Assembly: GCA_038380795.1 (NCBI GenBank)
Contig: CM076275.1
Span: 7,721,001-7,785,000 of the forward strand
Direction: 5' to 3'
DNA length: 64,000 nt
DNA from: Pyrocephalus nanus
Taxonomy: Eukaryota; Chordata; Aves; Passeriformes; Tyrannidae
In this document: positions 41,601 through 56,600 of the stretch, piece after piece
Layout of the letters: each line of letters opens with the position of its first letter
Position numbering within the stretch: position 1 is the first letter of the stretch
Made by a program: the position numbers and the translations under genes
Notes under the pieces: model-generated
Databases searched by the model: none
What the model was told of the DNA's origin: nothing
Seen by the model: only the letters and a program-made list of their open reading frames with translations

Positions 41601-44600
41601 TCGTGACTCAACAGGAGGGTTTCTCTAAAAGTATTTTTTACTGTTTTTTCTTTCTTCTTTCTCGGCACAGAAAAGGGGATGCCCTTGGCTGAAGTATAGC
41701 AAAACTGGGGAAAGATTTATGATACAGCTCAATTATCTAAAAGGCACACAGTGGCCTTTTGCCAGGAGGAATGGCCATATATAACTAGGACAGCTGGTGG
41801 GGGCCCCAGGAAATTTGGCCACTACATGGAACTTTCAATCAATTAAGATTCACTTATTTACGACACCGCTTAGAGGATAAAAGCCCTGCACAAATGCATT
41901 ACTGATTTAGGGAAAGAAAATTAGATACACCATTCTCATGTCAAACGAGTGGTGAGTAACCATCCAGCTCATGAATGATGGCACTAGGAAGAACTGATAC
42001 TCTGAGGAGATGAAGTGGGACAGCTCCCTACTCTTGGTGCTGTTAACCCAGATGACCACAGCTGCATGGCTGAGTATAATCAATGTATGACCCAGTGTGG
42101 CATAAAGTTAACAAGATTAAAGGGGAGAAAGTTTGTTTAGATTTTTATGGGCTGGGTGACCAAATCTCTATAAAACCCCATGAAGGAGCTCTTGTCTTTT
42201 GTTGTGAATCAGATACAGCTCATGATCCAGCTTTAACAGAGATAACCAGCAAGACCATAGAGTTCACTGCCCCAGTGCTACTAACTGCTGTTTAATGTTC
42301 AATTCCAGCTGTTGTGTGTGGTTGGACACCAGATTTTAAATAAACAGAATATATGTTAATGTTACCTGTGACAATCATTAACTTGATACCAAACACTGTC
42401 TCACTGCCCAACACAACAAGCTCAGCTACACCTGCACCTGACCCCACACATTTCTGAAATCAGCACTGGCTCTTAATTGCATCCAAGCACAACTGTAGAC
42501 ACAATTTATGGCAGCCAACACTGTAAGATAAGGGGAATGGGTTATCTCTCCCACTGAAATTTAAAAAAAGAAAAACCAGAAAATGCAATGGATTTTGAAA
42601 GAGAATTCCAACTGTGGTGGTATCCAGCCAACTTCCCATGTAACTGGAGCAGTAATTAGGTCACAGCTTTTGTCTCAACAAGATGCAGCACAGCCATACA
42701 CACTACACACCCAATCCCTGCATTAGGATTGAATCACAATAGAACTGCACTCTATCCACTAGAACAGAGAATATGGGTCCAACAAAACAGTATCAAATGG
42801 CAGACTGTCAGTGTTGATGCCTGTGCTGAGGAGAACAACAGGGAGTTATTTGTGAAAGCAAAACCATCAAAGCCCAAGACATTTGTTTTGACACTGAACA
42901 AAATGTCTGTCACTTGAAATACATTCTGAAGAAACTCCTGAAACTGTACTTGTATATGTTAGAAAAGGATTTGCTCATGTAAGAACTCTGCAATGCTATG
43001 TTTGTAAATAACAGCACTTCAGGGACAAATAATCACTCAATTATTTCTAACTCTAATAACACAGTAGGGTGCAATTTTAATTATTCAGTTCCTATTATTT
43101 CCTATCAATGGTTACAGTGCAATTATACATAAGCTGAAGATTTATTACCTGCCCCCATTGGAATGAATCCTTCATTAATGAGGAAGCTCCTAAGCACAAT
43201 ATATCAACTGTTAGAAAGTATCCAAAACAATGGACAAAAAACTCCAATCACCATTCACTGTGATGCAGAAGAGATGCATTGTGTCATGAAAAGAGGGAAG
43301 AGGAAGGGAGAACACCAATAGTGGGAAACTCTCTTTGGGCAGTCGCCAACAGCAAGAGGAATCTATAATCAGATGTTCCATCTAGTAGTGACCTTGTTTG
43401 CTCTGATTGTATTTTGCCTGTTGCTAGTAATAACATTTGTGAGACTAAGGGTCATAGTTAAAGGCCCTGAAAGACTTCATGAGTTCCTTTTGACATGTCA
43501 GCAGGAATGCTTAATAAAAGCAATGGGAGGACTGGTGTAAATTAGGTTTAGTTGGCCGAATTATTTTAACTGCTAATTCTTTTAGATGAGCAGTGTTGCT
43601 CAGCACAAGTTAGCTAAAGCTGCTGCAGTCTTAGGCCACAGCCTGCAAACTCACACCTACAAAAGTCAAATTTATCTCGAATTTCTGCTCAGTTACACCA
43701 AGGGACACCCTGAGACCACTTTGAACTGGAAGATAAGGAAGCCACAACTGCCAGCAGAACCTGCAACCCAGCCAGATAAAAGCAGCCAACACCCACCTGG
43801 AGACACAGTCCTATAGGGAACAAAAAGATCCCAAAACAAAACCCACCACTGGGCCAAGAGGTGTGTGTAAAGCACGTGAAAAGTGTGTGAAGAACGGGTG
43901 CATAGACTGTAAGGGCACAAAGCCCAGGGATTTGTGTGTTCTGGGACCCTGGCTGGAGACACCCAGCTCAAGCTGTTCCTATTGCTGTGTCACTGAATTA
44001 TTAATTTTTCCTGGAATTGGAGACTGCTGTGGGAAACCTAGGGCAAAGAAATTTCTCTAACAAGGATTTTGATTTTTTAAAGCTGACTTCTCTTTCTTCC
44101 ATAAACAGATGGTATGTTATTTCCACCCAAACTGCCAGGTTAACGTGGTACATACAAATCTAGCATCATCTCTGATGCTCCAAGTATTCACAAATATTAG
44201 CTAATCCATCTTTACACATCACGGTATTTCTCAGTACTGCAGGCAAGCAAACAAACATTTAAGAAATTAAGTGACTTGTCAAGGTCATGTAGATCTGGAA
44301 GTCTGAAGTTAGAGTTTAGCTGGAAAATTCAGAGATGATCTTATTCCCAGACTTGCAGATGAACTGCAAGCTATTTCTGGGGTGGAAAAAAAGCACTGAG
44401 AATTCTTTCAACAGCTCAGAATTTCCAGGACACTGCAGAGTCACAAGTGCCAGCTGATTCTGGTCTTGTTCTATAATTTGCACTAACCAAACTGGCCTCA
44501 ATATGAGACCTCTTCATCTGTCTTAAATAGCTTCCCAACTGGTAGTGCATGCAAGCAAGTCCCTGGAAGTTTTCAGCTCTAAGCAGAACTGCTAACAAAA

Positions 44601-47600
44601 ACCATGAAGGAACAGTTTGCACATGTAACTACTGTATGTTTGTTATGATCAGGCTGCTAAACAGAAACATCAGTTGGAATTGGATAGTTCTGGCAATAAA
44701 AGGATGGGCTCCACCAACAGATTTGTCTGTTACACTCTACTATTTTCAATATGAAAACTAACGGGATCCAAAAATTCTTTTGTAAAGCTATTGCAAGTGC
44801 CATTCCCCACATACGACTCTCTGATTATACAAAGGCTGCTGCAGAGAATCCCTTGCACTGTGCTTCCTTCCAAACCAAATCAGTGATGTCTAGGGAATGG
44901 GTAAGCTCACTCAAAAGTGTTAGCAACTACATCTGGTTTGTAAAATACCTCGGGAATACTGCTGGACTATTTGAATCCAAGACACCTTTTAATTAAATAT
45001 ATTTTTTTTGTGCCAGTTGATGCAAGATTTAATTAAAGTCTTTATTAACTCACTCCAGAAGCATCAAATAGAGAAAGCTTAGAACGAATACACCGAACAG
45101 TCCAAGCAATAGTTATCAAATATGTTACAATGGAGCTTGTAAAGTCCCAAACCTCACAAAGCAACAGAAGCGAGATTTCCTATTACATAGAAACACAAAC
45201 AAAAAGGGTATTAAAAGCAAACACAGTGCTATCTACCCCTTCAAGTATCAAACAAATGCATATCATCTCCCTTTCTTATAAAACATATAAAGACCCAGAG
45301 TGGCATACAATATGCATGTATAGCTGTAAATATTCTGGACCAAAGCCCTGTATCTGACGGCCATTTGTTGGTAGCTTCATTTTTATTTCAACACAAGTTC
45401 TCAAATAATGTTTAGTTTGCTTTTTCTAATAAGTAAGGCTTCAACCCTATAAGAAATAGCCACAAACTCCATCTATAATAACTCAGGACTCCCCTGAGGA
45501 TGATAAAAATTCCTCTGTCCTTCCTACTGAGGCAGTAAGAGGCCATAATTCCTCTCTTGGACACTCATCGTTTCAGGAAATCATTAACTCCAACTCTGAC
45601 AGCCACAACAGTGACAAGTCGAGCTGCCACAAAACCTTCATTAACAGTCCCCTGAACTGCACCAGACCAAGCAAGAGACATTCCAGCAAATGCTTTGGAA
45701 CAACAATTTTAATGCAGAAATAACAAAACTATCACTTCCCTTAAATCAATTGAAAGCACGTTTTTACATGTTTCCCCATCAGCAGGCACCAAACTAAGTC
45801 AAGCTCAAATCTATATTTTCAAAACTACCCCTATAAAGCCTTTAAAGTGAGGGCACTTGCTTTGGTTGCAATTAGACATCATGAGAGTTTACACTGACTT
45901 TCAACAGATCTAGCTGTGGCCAAAGGAAGATGGTTGACTTTGTCTTGTTTGATGCAGAGTTCCCCAGCCTCTCACTCTGCATTTTAGATCTCAGACACCT
46001 GTTTTCATTGTAAAATATATTGCATAAAGACAAATTTAAGAATAAATCCCACTATTACTTTGCTTTTACCATCTTCCAGATCCCTATTTGCTCTCCAGGT
46101 GCCAGGGAACTACAAGTAACATCCCGTCTGCTTTGTAAAATGCCCCAGTGCTGAAAGCATGTTAGCTGAGCCATTGAGAAACTCAGATTATTGCATCAGA
46201 GGCCACATTTAGTCTTGCGGTAAGTGCTTTCTTTCCTCAGATTAGTGGACATTACACTCCACAGAAAAGTAGCTCAAAACTCCTGGTGTATTTTCAATGA
46301 CTTAAAAGAACTACTTGACTGCATATTTAATTCCATGAACTTTTCCAAGACAAAGAACAACAAGATATATTTAGGCATCTGACATAGAGAAAAGGCCTCC
46401 ACAAAACCATTTATAGAAGACGCTAACAAAATAACAACTTAATTTTCTTTTTTTCAAACCAAGCTACCAAAATGAATCCATTTATTCTTACCTGGAAATT
46501 TGGTGCCCAGCATAAAGCAGCAGTGCAGTCAAAAAGTACAGGTAAAGCTGAACCAGGTGTTGCCTTGGTAAAGTTAGGAGCACAACACTCAAGATGTAAC
46601 CTGCAACACAAAGCAGACAACCTCAAATTTCTTAAAATATGAACTAACACTCAAAACTATTCAGATCTCTAACGGCCTTTGTTTTCATTTAGCTTAAATT
46701 TCATGTACCCACACTCTCCTCTCACCAAAACACAAAGCACACAAAATACCTGCCCCTGTTTCCTTCTTTCTCCATGACCAGAAATAGCTTTACCAGCTTC
46801 TGTAAGATCACATCTACATGTCAAGAAGGGGACTTGATCCACCGTATTTTAACAGGACAATGAACATAACCTGTACAACAAAGAAAACAGGCCTAGGGCT
46901 CCACCTTCTTCCAAGTGAAAGCAACCTTCAGTGCAGCAGGGAAAAAAGCCTATCCAATCATAAAATTCAGTCCATTGATGTAAATATCCTTTTCCTCAAA
47001 CACAGGACACACAGAACACTTTTTCATGCTGATTAGCATTACACATTTAATTCTTCCACTGTATCTTTACGGCTTGAAGACTTCTTTGCATGTGCATTAT
47101 TTGAGATCGGGACACACAGGCTGTACCTCATGCTAGTAATATTAATCACTGCTGCATAAATCAAGGACAAGAATTGGCACAGCCTCGGATTTGCAGGCAT
47201 TTATACCAGCAGTTCCTGCACTTCTTGTTAGCATTTAGGGAGACTGTGGAAAAACACACGATGTGGATACTGCTTTACTCTGACCATGGCAACTCAGCAC
47301 TCTCCAACAAGTAGAACACTTATCTTTTATCCTGCCTGCTCTCATTTGGATACTCAAAGCAGTACTTTGAAGTCCACTTCATAAGTGGGTGGTACCTGCC
47401 CATACTCTTCTCTTTCCCAGACAGGCTGCAGGTCAAAACCCCAGCACGTGGTGCCCTTACTAATCTTTATTTCCGAGCTCTCCATCACAATGCAGTACAC
47501 TCATGCTGCGTCTGAAGGTCAGCTCAAGTGCCTGGCACTGAAATCCATTTAGGAAAACAACCCAGCAACAGCCAAGAACTCCCCTGAAGCTAAGAACAGA

Positions 47601-50600
47601 ATGCTATAGAAGAACTTACCCTGACCCTTACAGCTACACTAGTCATGTTACATTTACAGTTTCATCCATCTATGCAGCAACACGAGGCACAGACTTTTTT
47701 TCTGAGTTAATTTATACCTTGAGCTTTTTAAATAATGCAACTCTAGATTAAGCACTCATGAGCAGTGACATAACCAGCTACTACAAAGCAGCTTGGGAAC
47801 ACAGCATGTTCCAATATTTGAAAAAGATACTATGTCAGAGTCAGTATTTATGTAGAAGTACTTGAAGGCTGCTTAGTACCTGCCATGTTCAATAAGCCAC
47901 CTCTGTAAAATTCTACCAACAGTTCAGGTCTTCAAAAAAGTATCCTGCAAGATGCTCCTAGAAAAGGCATCAGACCCACAGGATGCCAAGCAGAGATCAA
48001 TTCAGGTAAGACAGATGACAGGAGCGACGATAAGACAGACAAAACCTATTTACTTACCATTTTTAAATATCAATATATAATTTATGTATTTAACATTAAA
48101 GATAATTTTTCAAGTACCTTCATGAAGCGGGTATGACAAGTTGCACATTTGTCTGAGGATGTGCCTTTTCAGAAGCTGAAATAATTGATAGTTTCTTTTA
48201 TTAAAATGAATTATCATACAAGTCACTACTTTCTGTACAGTATCACTTTGAGCAGAGGGCTGGAGCACCTCTCCTTTGGAGAACAGAAGGCTCTGGGAAG
48301 GCTTCACTGCAGCCTTTCAGTATTTAAAGGGGGATTATAAGAAAGATGGGGACAGACTTCATAATAGTACCAGTAGTGACAGGACCAGTAGTATTGGTTC
48401 TAAACTAAAAAAGTGTTGATTTAGATGAGATACAAGAAAGAACTGGAACAAGTTGACCAGAAAGGTTGTGGATGCCCCAGCTCTAGAAACATTCAATATC
48501 AGGCTGGAGGGGTTCTGAGCAAGCTGATCAGCTGCAGATGTCCCTGCACTCATTGCAAGGGCGTTAGAACAAATGACCTTTAAAGGTCCCTCCCAACACA
48601 AACCATTCTATGGTTCTATAATTTTTATTAGAAGCTTTTTTTTTAAGGGGGCTTGAAATACAGCACTACAGGTTTCCTTCTAGCAACTGTTTTATACAGA
48701 ATAACATGCTTCCAGTTAACCATGCAGAGCAGATGTTCTACATCATCATTTTTCTTAGCAAACGCCTGTATTTTATGGAAATCCTGTTCTTTGTTCACCA
48801 CCTTTCTTCTACCAAATACACAAATGACAAGAGCAGGAACTCCTCAGCAGAGTCTCTATGAAGACATTTAAAGAGCCTGCACCACACCAGAGCCTCAGGA
48901 GCTGGATCCAGCAGGTCTCACACCATCCCCTGATATTCTTCCACCTCATCTCTGCTGCATTCACCACCTTCCCTCGACTCCTTAGTGAGGGACAATTCCC
49001 CCTGCGAAACAACCCACAGCCATTTATCATTCCAGCACGTGAGTCAAAGCTCTCTAAACCTTTCCTTCCCACTGTAGCCCGTGACTCACCTTCAGGTGAA
49101 GAACTAAGTGGAGTTTATTATGCAGTCTTTTATTCCTCAATTATTCTATAAATAGTCTTAGAATACCTGTTTACTGTATCTGTATTTAAGCTCTGCCATC
49201 TTCTTTACCTTATTCTATCACATGAAAGGCTGCTCCTTGGCCACATGATGATGTACCTGAGTGATGGCAGGATCATTTCTGTAAGACATTTTAGAGGGCA
49301 ACAACTGCACTTCAACACAGACAAGTTAGATGGAAGGATTTCAGAGGTCACTGAAGTTCATTCTTCTCTACATGATCACAACTTTAACTAAAATAGTTAG
49401 GATCCTTCAGGATACACCAGAAGGAGTGGAAAAACAAACAAACAAACAAACAAACAAGATAAAGTCTAAATACAAATCAGAAAATGAGAAGACTACAGTC
49501 ACTTCTAACCAGCTTCCAGACAGCACAGATGCTCATAATGCTGTGCAGGGAAGCAGCACAAGACAGCCAAGGTTACTGCAGAAGCTTGAGCAATGAACTC
49601 CACCACTCACGAGTTTGGGCCGGAATTTAAATGTTCACTTTGAAGCAGCCATTTGGTCTAATTGTTAGATTTTGAAGAGGGGGAAAGCAACAGACATTTA
49701 CACTAGTCCCCATTCACTCTTATTTACAATTCCCCCTTGTGACTTGATAAGAGGGAGATTTCAACACACTTCATACTGCAATATTTGCATTTTTACTGCA
49801 GAGGCCCTATTCCCAAAGTGGTACCAACCTCATTTTTATCGACAACGCCTCTGCCAAAAAAAAAGAAAAATAATTCATTACCAAACCATCTTATTGCAGA
49901 AGAAAAGGAAGACAAGCTCAAATTCAGTAATATTCTATTCCCTTTGTTCTCACTCAGACAAATGATGTAATTAGTGTATGGCGTAAACAAGATTCCACTT
50001 AAAGAAAAAAGGACTAGGAAATGAAATTTCTCACAGAAGCTTTCTCATCTAAATCATTACATTCTGTTTTCATTTGCACCTCCTCTGTCAGAAGAAATCA
50101 TGATGCTGAGAACATATACCCCTTTGGAGAGAGGCCCCATACAAAAGGATTTACAGACCGAGAAACAGTTGCTTTGCTGGGCAGCCTTTAGACAGGGGTT
50201 AAAAGTAACTAAAGCTCACTTCCACCCAAAGCTCTCTGAGCTCTGTGTCTGCAGTGAACACTCCGCTCCCTTCATTTAGGCTGTGCTATTTTTGCTCTTG
50301 GGACTTGGTGTATTGTCTCTTTTAACTCACCAAGTACATCTCTGCTTAAGGGTAAGCAGCAGGCTCAGAGAAGCACAATTCCTGCCTCAGTAAAGAAACA
50401 GGTTTAACACGTTAAAAAAAGAAAAAAGGCAAGACAGAATAATCTTCTTCCTGAACATAGTCATAGTGCCCTGCTGCCAGGCCACCAAGATAGAGATTTA
50501 CACCTTCAGGCTTCCAGCTCTAAGGAGCACTACAGCAGACACATTCTGCCAACCTTAAAAATGCACAGATCCCCCACTCAGTTCCTACTCAGGAGCACAA

Positions 50601-53600
50601 GGAAGCAGAGAATTTCTGCTGCCTCTTGTGAAAGATGGTGCAGATTTAGGCCCCACCAGAGAAAATAAACTGTGAAAATAATACTAAGCAGAAAAGCAAA
50701 GTTAAACCTTGCTGGACAAGAACACATGTATTAACTGGTTCACGATCTCATTTACAACTTGTTGATTCAGCTCAGTGAAAACCTCTGGCTGTGCAATGCT
50801 CATTGTTACTGTGAGCAGCAGCTCACACATTGCCTTTCAGAAATCCATCTCCATTTGTGCACCACCAAGGTGTTTCCCAGCTTCTCTCACCCAAGTGAGA
50901 GTCACTCTTTGCCGACTCAGGAGTCTGAGGTTTATTGACTGCACACAGCAGAGGCTTCTGGAGTGTGATCAAAGTCGCAACTCATCCTCTTTATTAAACA
51001 CTTTAGTGCTCATTTGCATGATTACAGATCCCTTGCGTCCACTTCACATTATTACTCAAAAGTTTCCTGCACATTTAGTCTAAAAATGAGAACTTTGCAC
51101 ATCAAAGAGTTTATAACATTCCTTAATAAAGCCACACCAACTCTTGCAGTGCCAGAAAGTAAGAGCACAATTAATTGGATTCTACTAGAAAAGAATTTGG
51201 GAGGCCCTAACTTCCACTTGCCCGTATACTGTGAGGATAAAGGGTCCATCTTATGACTTGCACAGTCACACTGCTGTGAAGCAGCAAGTCTTGAGCCACA
51301 GACACCACCACAACACCCGTCTCTCCTGGCTCAACGCAGGATCAGTGCACTACTGAGATAGTCACTTCATTTCAGCCAAATCCTTCACTGTCCCCATTTC
51401 AGTTTATTCAGACCAGCCACAACATGAAAGTACCATGACACACTTCTGAAAGACTGTATTTGAGCTGGCAGAAGTATTATAACAACAGCTGGCACCTTTA
51501 TTTTCACTGTGTCTAATTCTTAGGACAACCAATCACCACACTGGTTAGACTACAATTTACACAGAGATTTAATAAATTTTCAATGTGCACATCATCTGTC
51601 TCAAGAGTGGATGATGTTTAAAAGGTACACTTTAGAGCTCAGGGTAGTTAAAGACATGATGTACAAGTTACCAGGAAGATTCTGTGGCCCCTTCCCTGGA
51701 GCCCCAAGCTCAAGCCCAGAAGGAACCCCAACAGCCACTTATTTTTAAATCACATAAAAGGGGAGACAAAAAGTTCTTGTGTATCCTCAATTTGTATTAA
51801 TCATCAGCATTTGAAGGGTAACTCAGACTGGGGTCTGAGTTGACTGGGACAGCTCTGCTGTTGTTCTGAGAGGCAGAGTCGTTTATCTGTTACAAAAGGC
51901 AACATCCTACTGACCCTCTGACACCACAGAAACCCCTCCTGCATCAGTGGTGACTCCAACACTTGGCTCATGCAAAACCTGCCCCTCAAATCAACCCAGA
52001 GGCCGAGCCATTGAGAGAACACGTAACACCAAAACCCCTCAGTCCTGAGCAGCCACCAAGCCACCAGAACTGCCACCACCAAGGGCAGCTTTCACCCAAG
52101 GCTGTGTCACTACTGCTACCTGAGTGCCTGTTCCAGGCAGCCACATGTGTTGCAGGCTTTATGACATACTGCATTTTTGGGGAGTGATGTTTTCGCTTGA
52201 CAATGCCAAGGCACACCTCTTCCTCAGCCTCCCACTCAGCCAAAGCTCCTGAACAAATGTTATTCACTGCAAGAAGTGCTCTACTTGAAACTACCCAGGG
52301 TAAAACCACGACAATCACAATCTATTCTAAGTCATTAAGACAAACTGCCATGCTGTCAGGAGGCTGGTAGTGAAGAGAAAAATTTTAAGCATCTCCTTTC
52401 AAGAAGGCTGCTGGTAGCTTCCTTTTATTTTAAATAAGAAGTGATGTATTTTGCCAAAAAGAAATACCAGCTTTATACAGAAAAGTTACCTGAAAGTATT
52501 CACATGCTGAGAAAGCTGCTTAGTAAAAGCCTACAGCACTAAGGGAGCAGTACAGCAATTGGCAGCCCCGAGCTGGAAAATGAAAAAAGGATGTGCTGGA
52601 TTTTGAGCACAGCACACTCTCTGCCTCCTTCCGTGTCCACCAACTGCAGCATGAACTGCATTTTATCCAAAAAGAAAATGAGAGGACATAAGTAATTATT
52701 TTAAGAAATGAAGACCAAGTCCACGTCATAAAATTGCATTTGGTTAAAAATAGGTAGTTTAAAATAAAATAGTAACACTCAGAAAATAGTTCTACTACCC
52801 ATTTATCTAAATGGCGTTGGCAGGAGAGAGACAGAACACGAGACAGCAAACCCAGAGATGCTGAATCTGAGCAGCACCTCGTCTTTGTATGCATTTAACT
52901 GCATTTACACATTTAGTCCTATTCTCACAATTTTAGGAAATTTGTTTCTGTAATGAACCAGTTTCTTCCTTCTTCTCACACTGAAGCTTCACTTGGCACC
53001 TCTCACTGTGTTTGTACCAATGTACTCTATCATTCCTCTCAGAAGGCAATGTAAGAAAGCAATCCAAACAAAAGATCATCTACTTAGAGCACAAGAGCTT
53101 CAAGAGCAGCGAGCAGATCAAAGAGTTCAGTCAGCAAACACACAAGGCAGGAAGTTCAGGAGGTTTCTCCTCCCTCAAGCCCCTTGGTAAAGGCAGCATT
53201 CATGACAAGGAGTTCACACCTAGCAAGTGATGTGACCAATAGATTAAGGTATTAACACACAGTTCAAGAAACTGATTACAAACAGGGTTGTGACAGATGA
53301 CACACCTTCCACCTATTCCAAGTATTTAAATAGTTTTCTTACCTTTTTCTTCCTGAGAATTTTTTTTGTCACGACAAATATAGTTTGAGATATAAAACAG
53401 CTTTATTTTTACTCTTAAGTAAGAAAACCCTGTATTTAGTGCAGTTCTGTGTCCCTACCATGACAGAGACTTAAATTCCAAGTCTGACTAATTACAGGTT
53501 AAGCTCATGACTCTTCTCTTTCCATCCAGCTCAGAGTATTTACCAGTAAGCACAGACAGTACTGCTTTGCCCTTCACAGGAGGAAATTACGTGGTTTCAA

Positions 53601-56600
53601 CTGTTTCCACTTTCTTCATCAAAAGAATAAAAAAAGAAGTATCTGTTTTCTCAGAGCTACTCTACAGCACAGAAGAAAACATACAAGCAGTAAGTGCTAG
53701 TCTACCCTAGAGAGAGGTTCGAAACAAAAGCCATCTTAGCACACACCTTTCATGAACAACAGGCTACTTTAAATTTATACAAAATTATTTCAACAAAAAC
53801 TTAATGAAACCACATTATACCTACAACAGTTGTGTTCAAAAAAATTGTTTTGCTTTTTGTTTCTTTCTTTCTGATCCCTGCATGAGGTAACAGAGTATCA
53901 ACTGTCAGAATTATATCTGGTTATACAGCCCAGTGCAGATGTTATCACACTCTACTGCCCAGCCTGACTGGATGGATGGGTTACCAAAACAACTAAATGG
54001 GATGACCTGGAGTATTTGGGAGAGACTCCTGGGACTGTGGAGTCATTGACCAGACACTCCTCAACACTCCAGGAAGAACTCCAGAACGCATTTTTGCTCA
54101 CAGATTTCATTTGCAAATAAGGAAAATAATTCATTTTTCAGGAGTCTTAAAAGAGAAAAATATATGCACATGTACATATTTTATTGTATTTAAACAGGCC
54201 AGATTATAGAACCAAACCTTCCATGTCACTCATGTCAGAGGGCAAAAGAATTTTTCCTATTTTAAATATAATTTCTGGTTGGATAGCACCAGTATGTGCA
54301 CCTAAATTTTGGCTGCAATCCTATTTTATCCAATTCTTGCCTGTTTTTACAGATAGCCAGTATTAATAGCAAACTAGACGAAATTTCATCCAAAGCATGT
54401 CTAGTAATTTTAAATTACGTTTTCAATATATCATCTGGCAAGTCTTCTGTAAGATGTACTGAAAAGTTTTCGAGAACTGGGTTTGATGAATCAAGTTTTA
54501 AGCTTGAGGCAACCCTGTGACCATCAAGTATGAATTTCCATGTACACAGAACAAACATTTTTCTGCTGGAGACATTTCAAAATTGTCGCTTAAATAAGTT
54601 TGATATTTGTCTTTTTAAGCAGACTTAAACCTAGGAAAGTTTTCACAAGTGAAAACCAATTTTAATGGTAATTCTTTAAGAAAATTCATGTGCATGAAAA
54701 CAGTATTTTTACATAAAACAACAGAACACAAACTTAATACACCATTGAAGACTAATGCAGGCTTTTTACACCTGCCTAAACAGTAACAACAGTGCTATCT
54801 GACAAAGTTCATAAACAAAATTATTTTGCAATTTTTCCTGTATTAAATTAATCTTCTTACATACACCAGTTCTAACCAGAACTTTATCTCTGCTGTTTGC
54901 ATTGCTTTGCTTTATGCAGCTTTAGTTACATTTCATGCAGCTGAACTTGTGGTTGAGTGGTTATCAGGACTGAGTATTTTCCTTCACTAAAGCAGATAAA
55001 GACTGTTTCATGGAAAGATAGGAACGGGAAAAGTTGTTTCAAAGAACAAATTGCATCCTAAAGGCTTTTATTCTACTCCCAGTACTGTTAACTGGAATGT
55101 GAATCACACTGTAAAATACATCACTACATTTAATGCATTAAAACAGAAAAGATACTCGTGTAACCCCCAGTTCTGGCCAAATTTCCAACTCTGTCTCCTT
55201 AGTTCACTACATCAAGATTGGTAGAGTTTATTAATTTTTATAGCTCTCTAATCAAATTGTTCCTTGTGCATCTGCTCGAGATAGATGCACCCAATTTCCT
55301 CAGCTGCTGGAAGCACTTCTACGAGATGGTATCTTACACTGCCTATATGGGAAATTCAGTGATTGTTTGATATTGCAAAGCTGCCACGGCTCTTGTTGAT
55401 ACTGTGTTTCCTAACTGCAAATATGAACAGAGGATTTTTTTTTTCCTAAATAAAACAGATTAGCATGTTGAAGCACATCCACAGTAAATTGTTATTTAAA
55501 TTATACACTGGCAGTTAATTTTCCCCAACGTATCTTCAAAGAAGCTTAATTCCCCAAACTGGTAGAAAAGTACTTTGTTTTCCTTACAAATCCAATTTAT
55601 ATATTTTGACACGTCATTTTAATTAATGTTATAGTGTAAACTGAAGCAACTAAATTTATATAAAATGTCATGTAGGCATGCAAATTGATTTAGCCCTGAC
55701 TCACCCCAACAAAGCTTATTAAAAAAAACCCACCAACCAAGGGATTGAAACAAAACAACTTCATTTGAAAAGTACCAGCAAAGTTTTGTCACTAAAAACT
55801 GTCTGAAAATCTATTAAAACAGGCAACTCTTTTGACAATTTAGAAGCTCTTCTTGCTCAGCAACTACAAGGTGGAGCAGTAAAAGTGCAGATACTCAGCA
55901 TCATAAAAGCAAAAGTGAAAAAACTGCTGAGTGATTGTGCACCAGCACAAAAGCATCCCTTGTACGAGAAGCAAAGAAAGAATCCACTGGGTTAGTAGTA
56001 AAATAGCATTTAGGTAAGAAATACTTTGGTAACAACACTCACCTTCTCTGTAGCACTTTCTGTTGGAGTATCTCAAATACTTCAGCCAGGACAAGATTAT
56101 TAAGTGACTATAAAGATGGGCTACGTGACAGCTGGAAATTACCCTCTGACATCTTGAAAACCTACTGCACAACTGTTAGTTCGGTATTAGATCCTGATCT
56201 GATAAACTAATTCCTCAAAGGCACATATGTTTATACAAGTGCATGGGAAAGCCAGCTGTAGTTACATGTCACCTGGTCCTGTGTCACATTCCACCACCAA
56301 AGATGTCTTCTCCCAGGCACAGGAAAAGGGCACAGAACTGTGACACCAACTTTTAGCACTGCATGTACATGGTAACCCCAGCACGAGTGTACTGCAGCCA
56401 TAACAAAGAAAGCTGCACATATTTTTAATGCAGTAAATAATTTGCAGACATTTAATAGACTGAAAAAAAGTCACATGCACAACACTTGTGCATTCAGGAC
56501 TGAAATCAGGACAAGCTACTTCAAAAACCCACAGTTCTCTAACTACTTAACTAGAGTGTGTTTCCTTTAGCTGACTGCAGTGCACCTTTATCCTGCAAAC

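Larger units (their letters stand above)
40700..44053 (+). mobile_element. Endogenous retrovirus remnant, LTR-internal-LTR (3.35 kb)
   Basis: Two direct LTRs of 515 and 518 bp flank a 2.3-kb internal region. Directly after LTR 1 is a primer-binding-site-like sequence (41215-41232) beginning TGGTGACC, as in the tRNA-Trp type, with poor agreement afterwards. Directly before LTR 2 is an env C-terminus with a membrane anchor. I see no gag or pol, so the element is strongly deleted. It is antisense to RNF145. The LTRs differ by roughly 20-30 substitutions and one 3-bp indel by eye, so the insertion is not recent. I see no clear target-site duplication. Confidence 0.8.
37413..46491 (-). other. RNF145: RNF145 intron 2
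   Basis: 9.1 kb. It holds the LTR-env-LTR endogenous retrovirus remnant at 40700-44053. The remainder is AT-rich unique sequence. An open frame of 183 codons at 38178-38729 on the plus strand has no ATG start and no recognisable domain. Confidence 0.8.
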
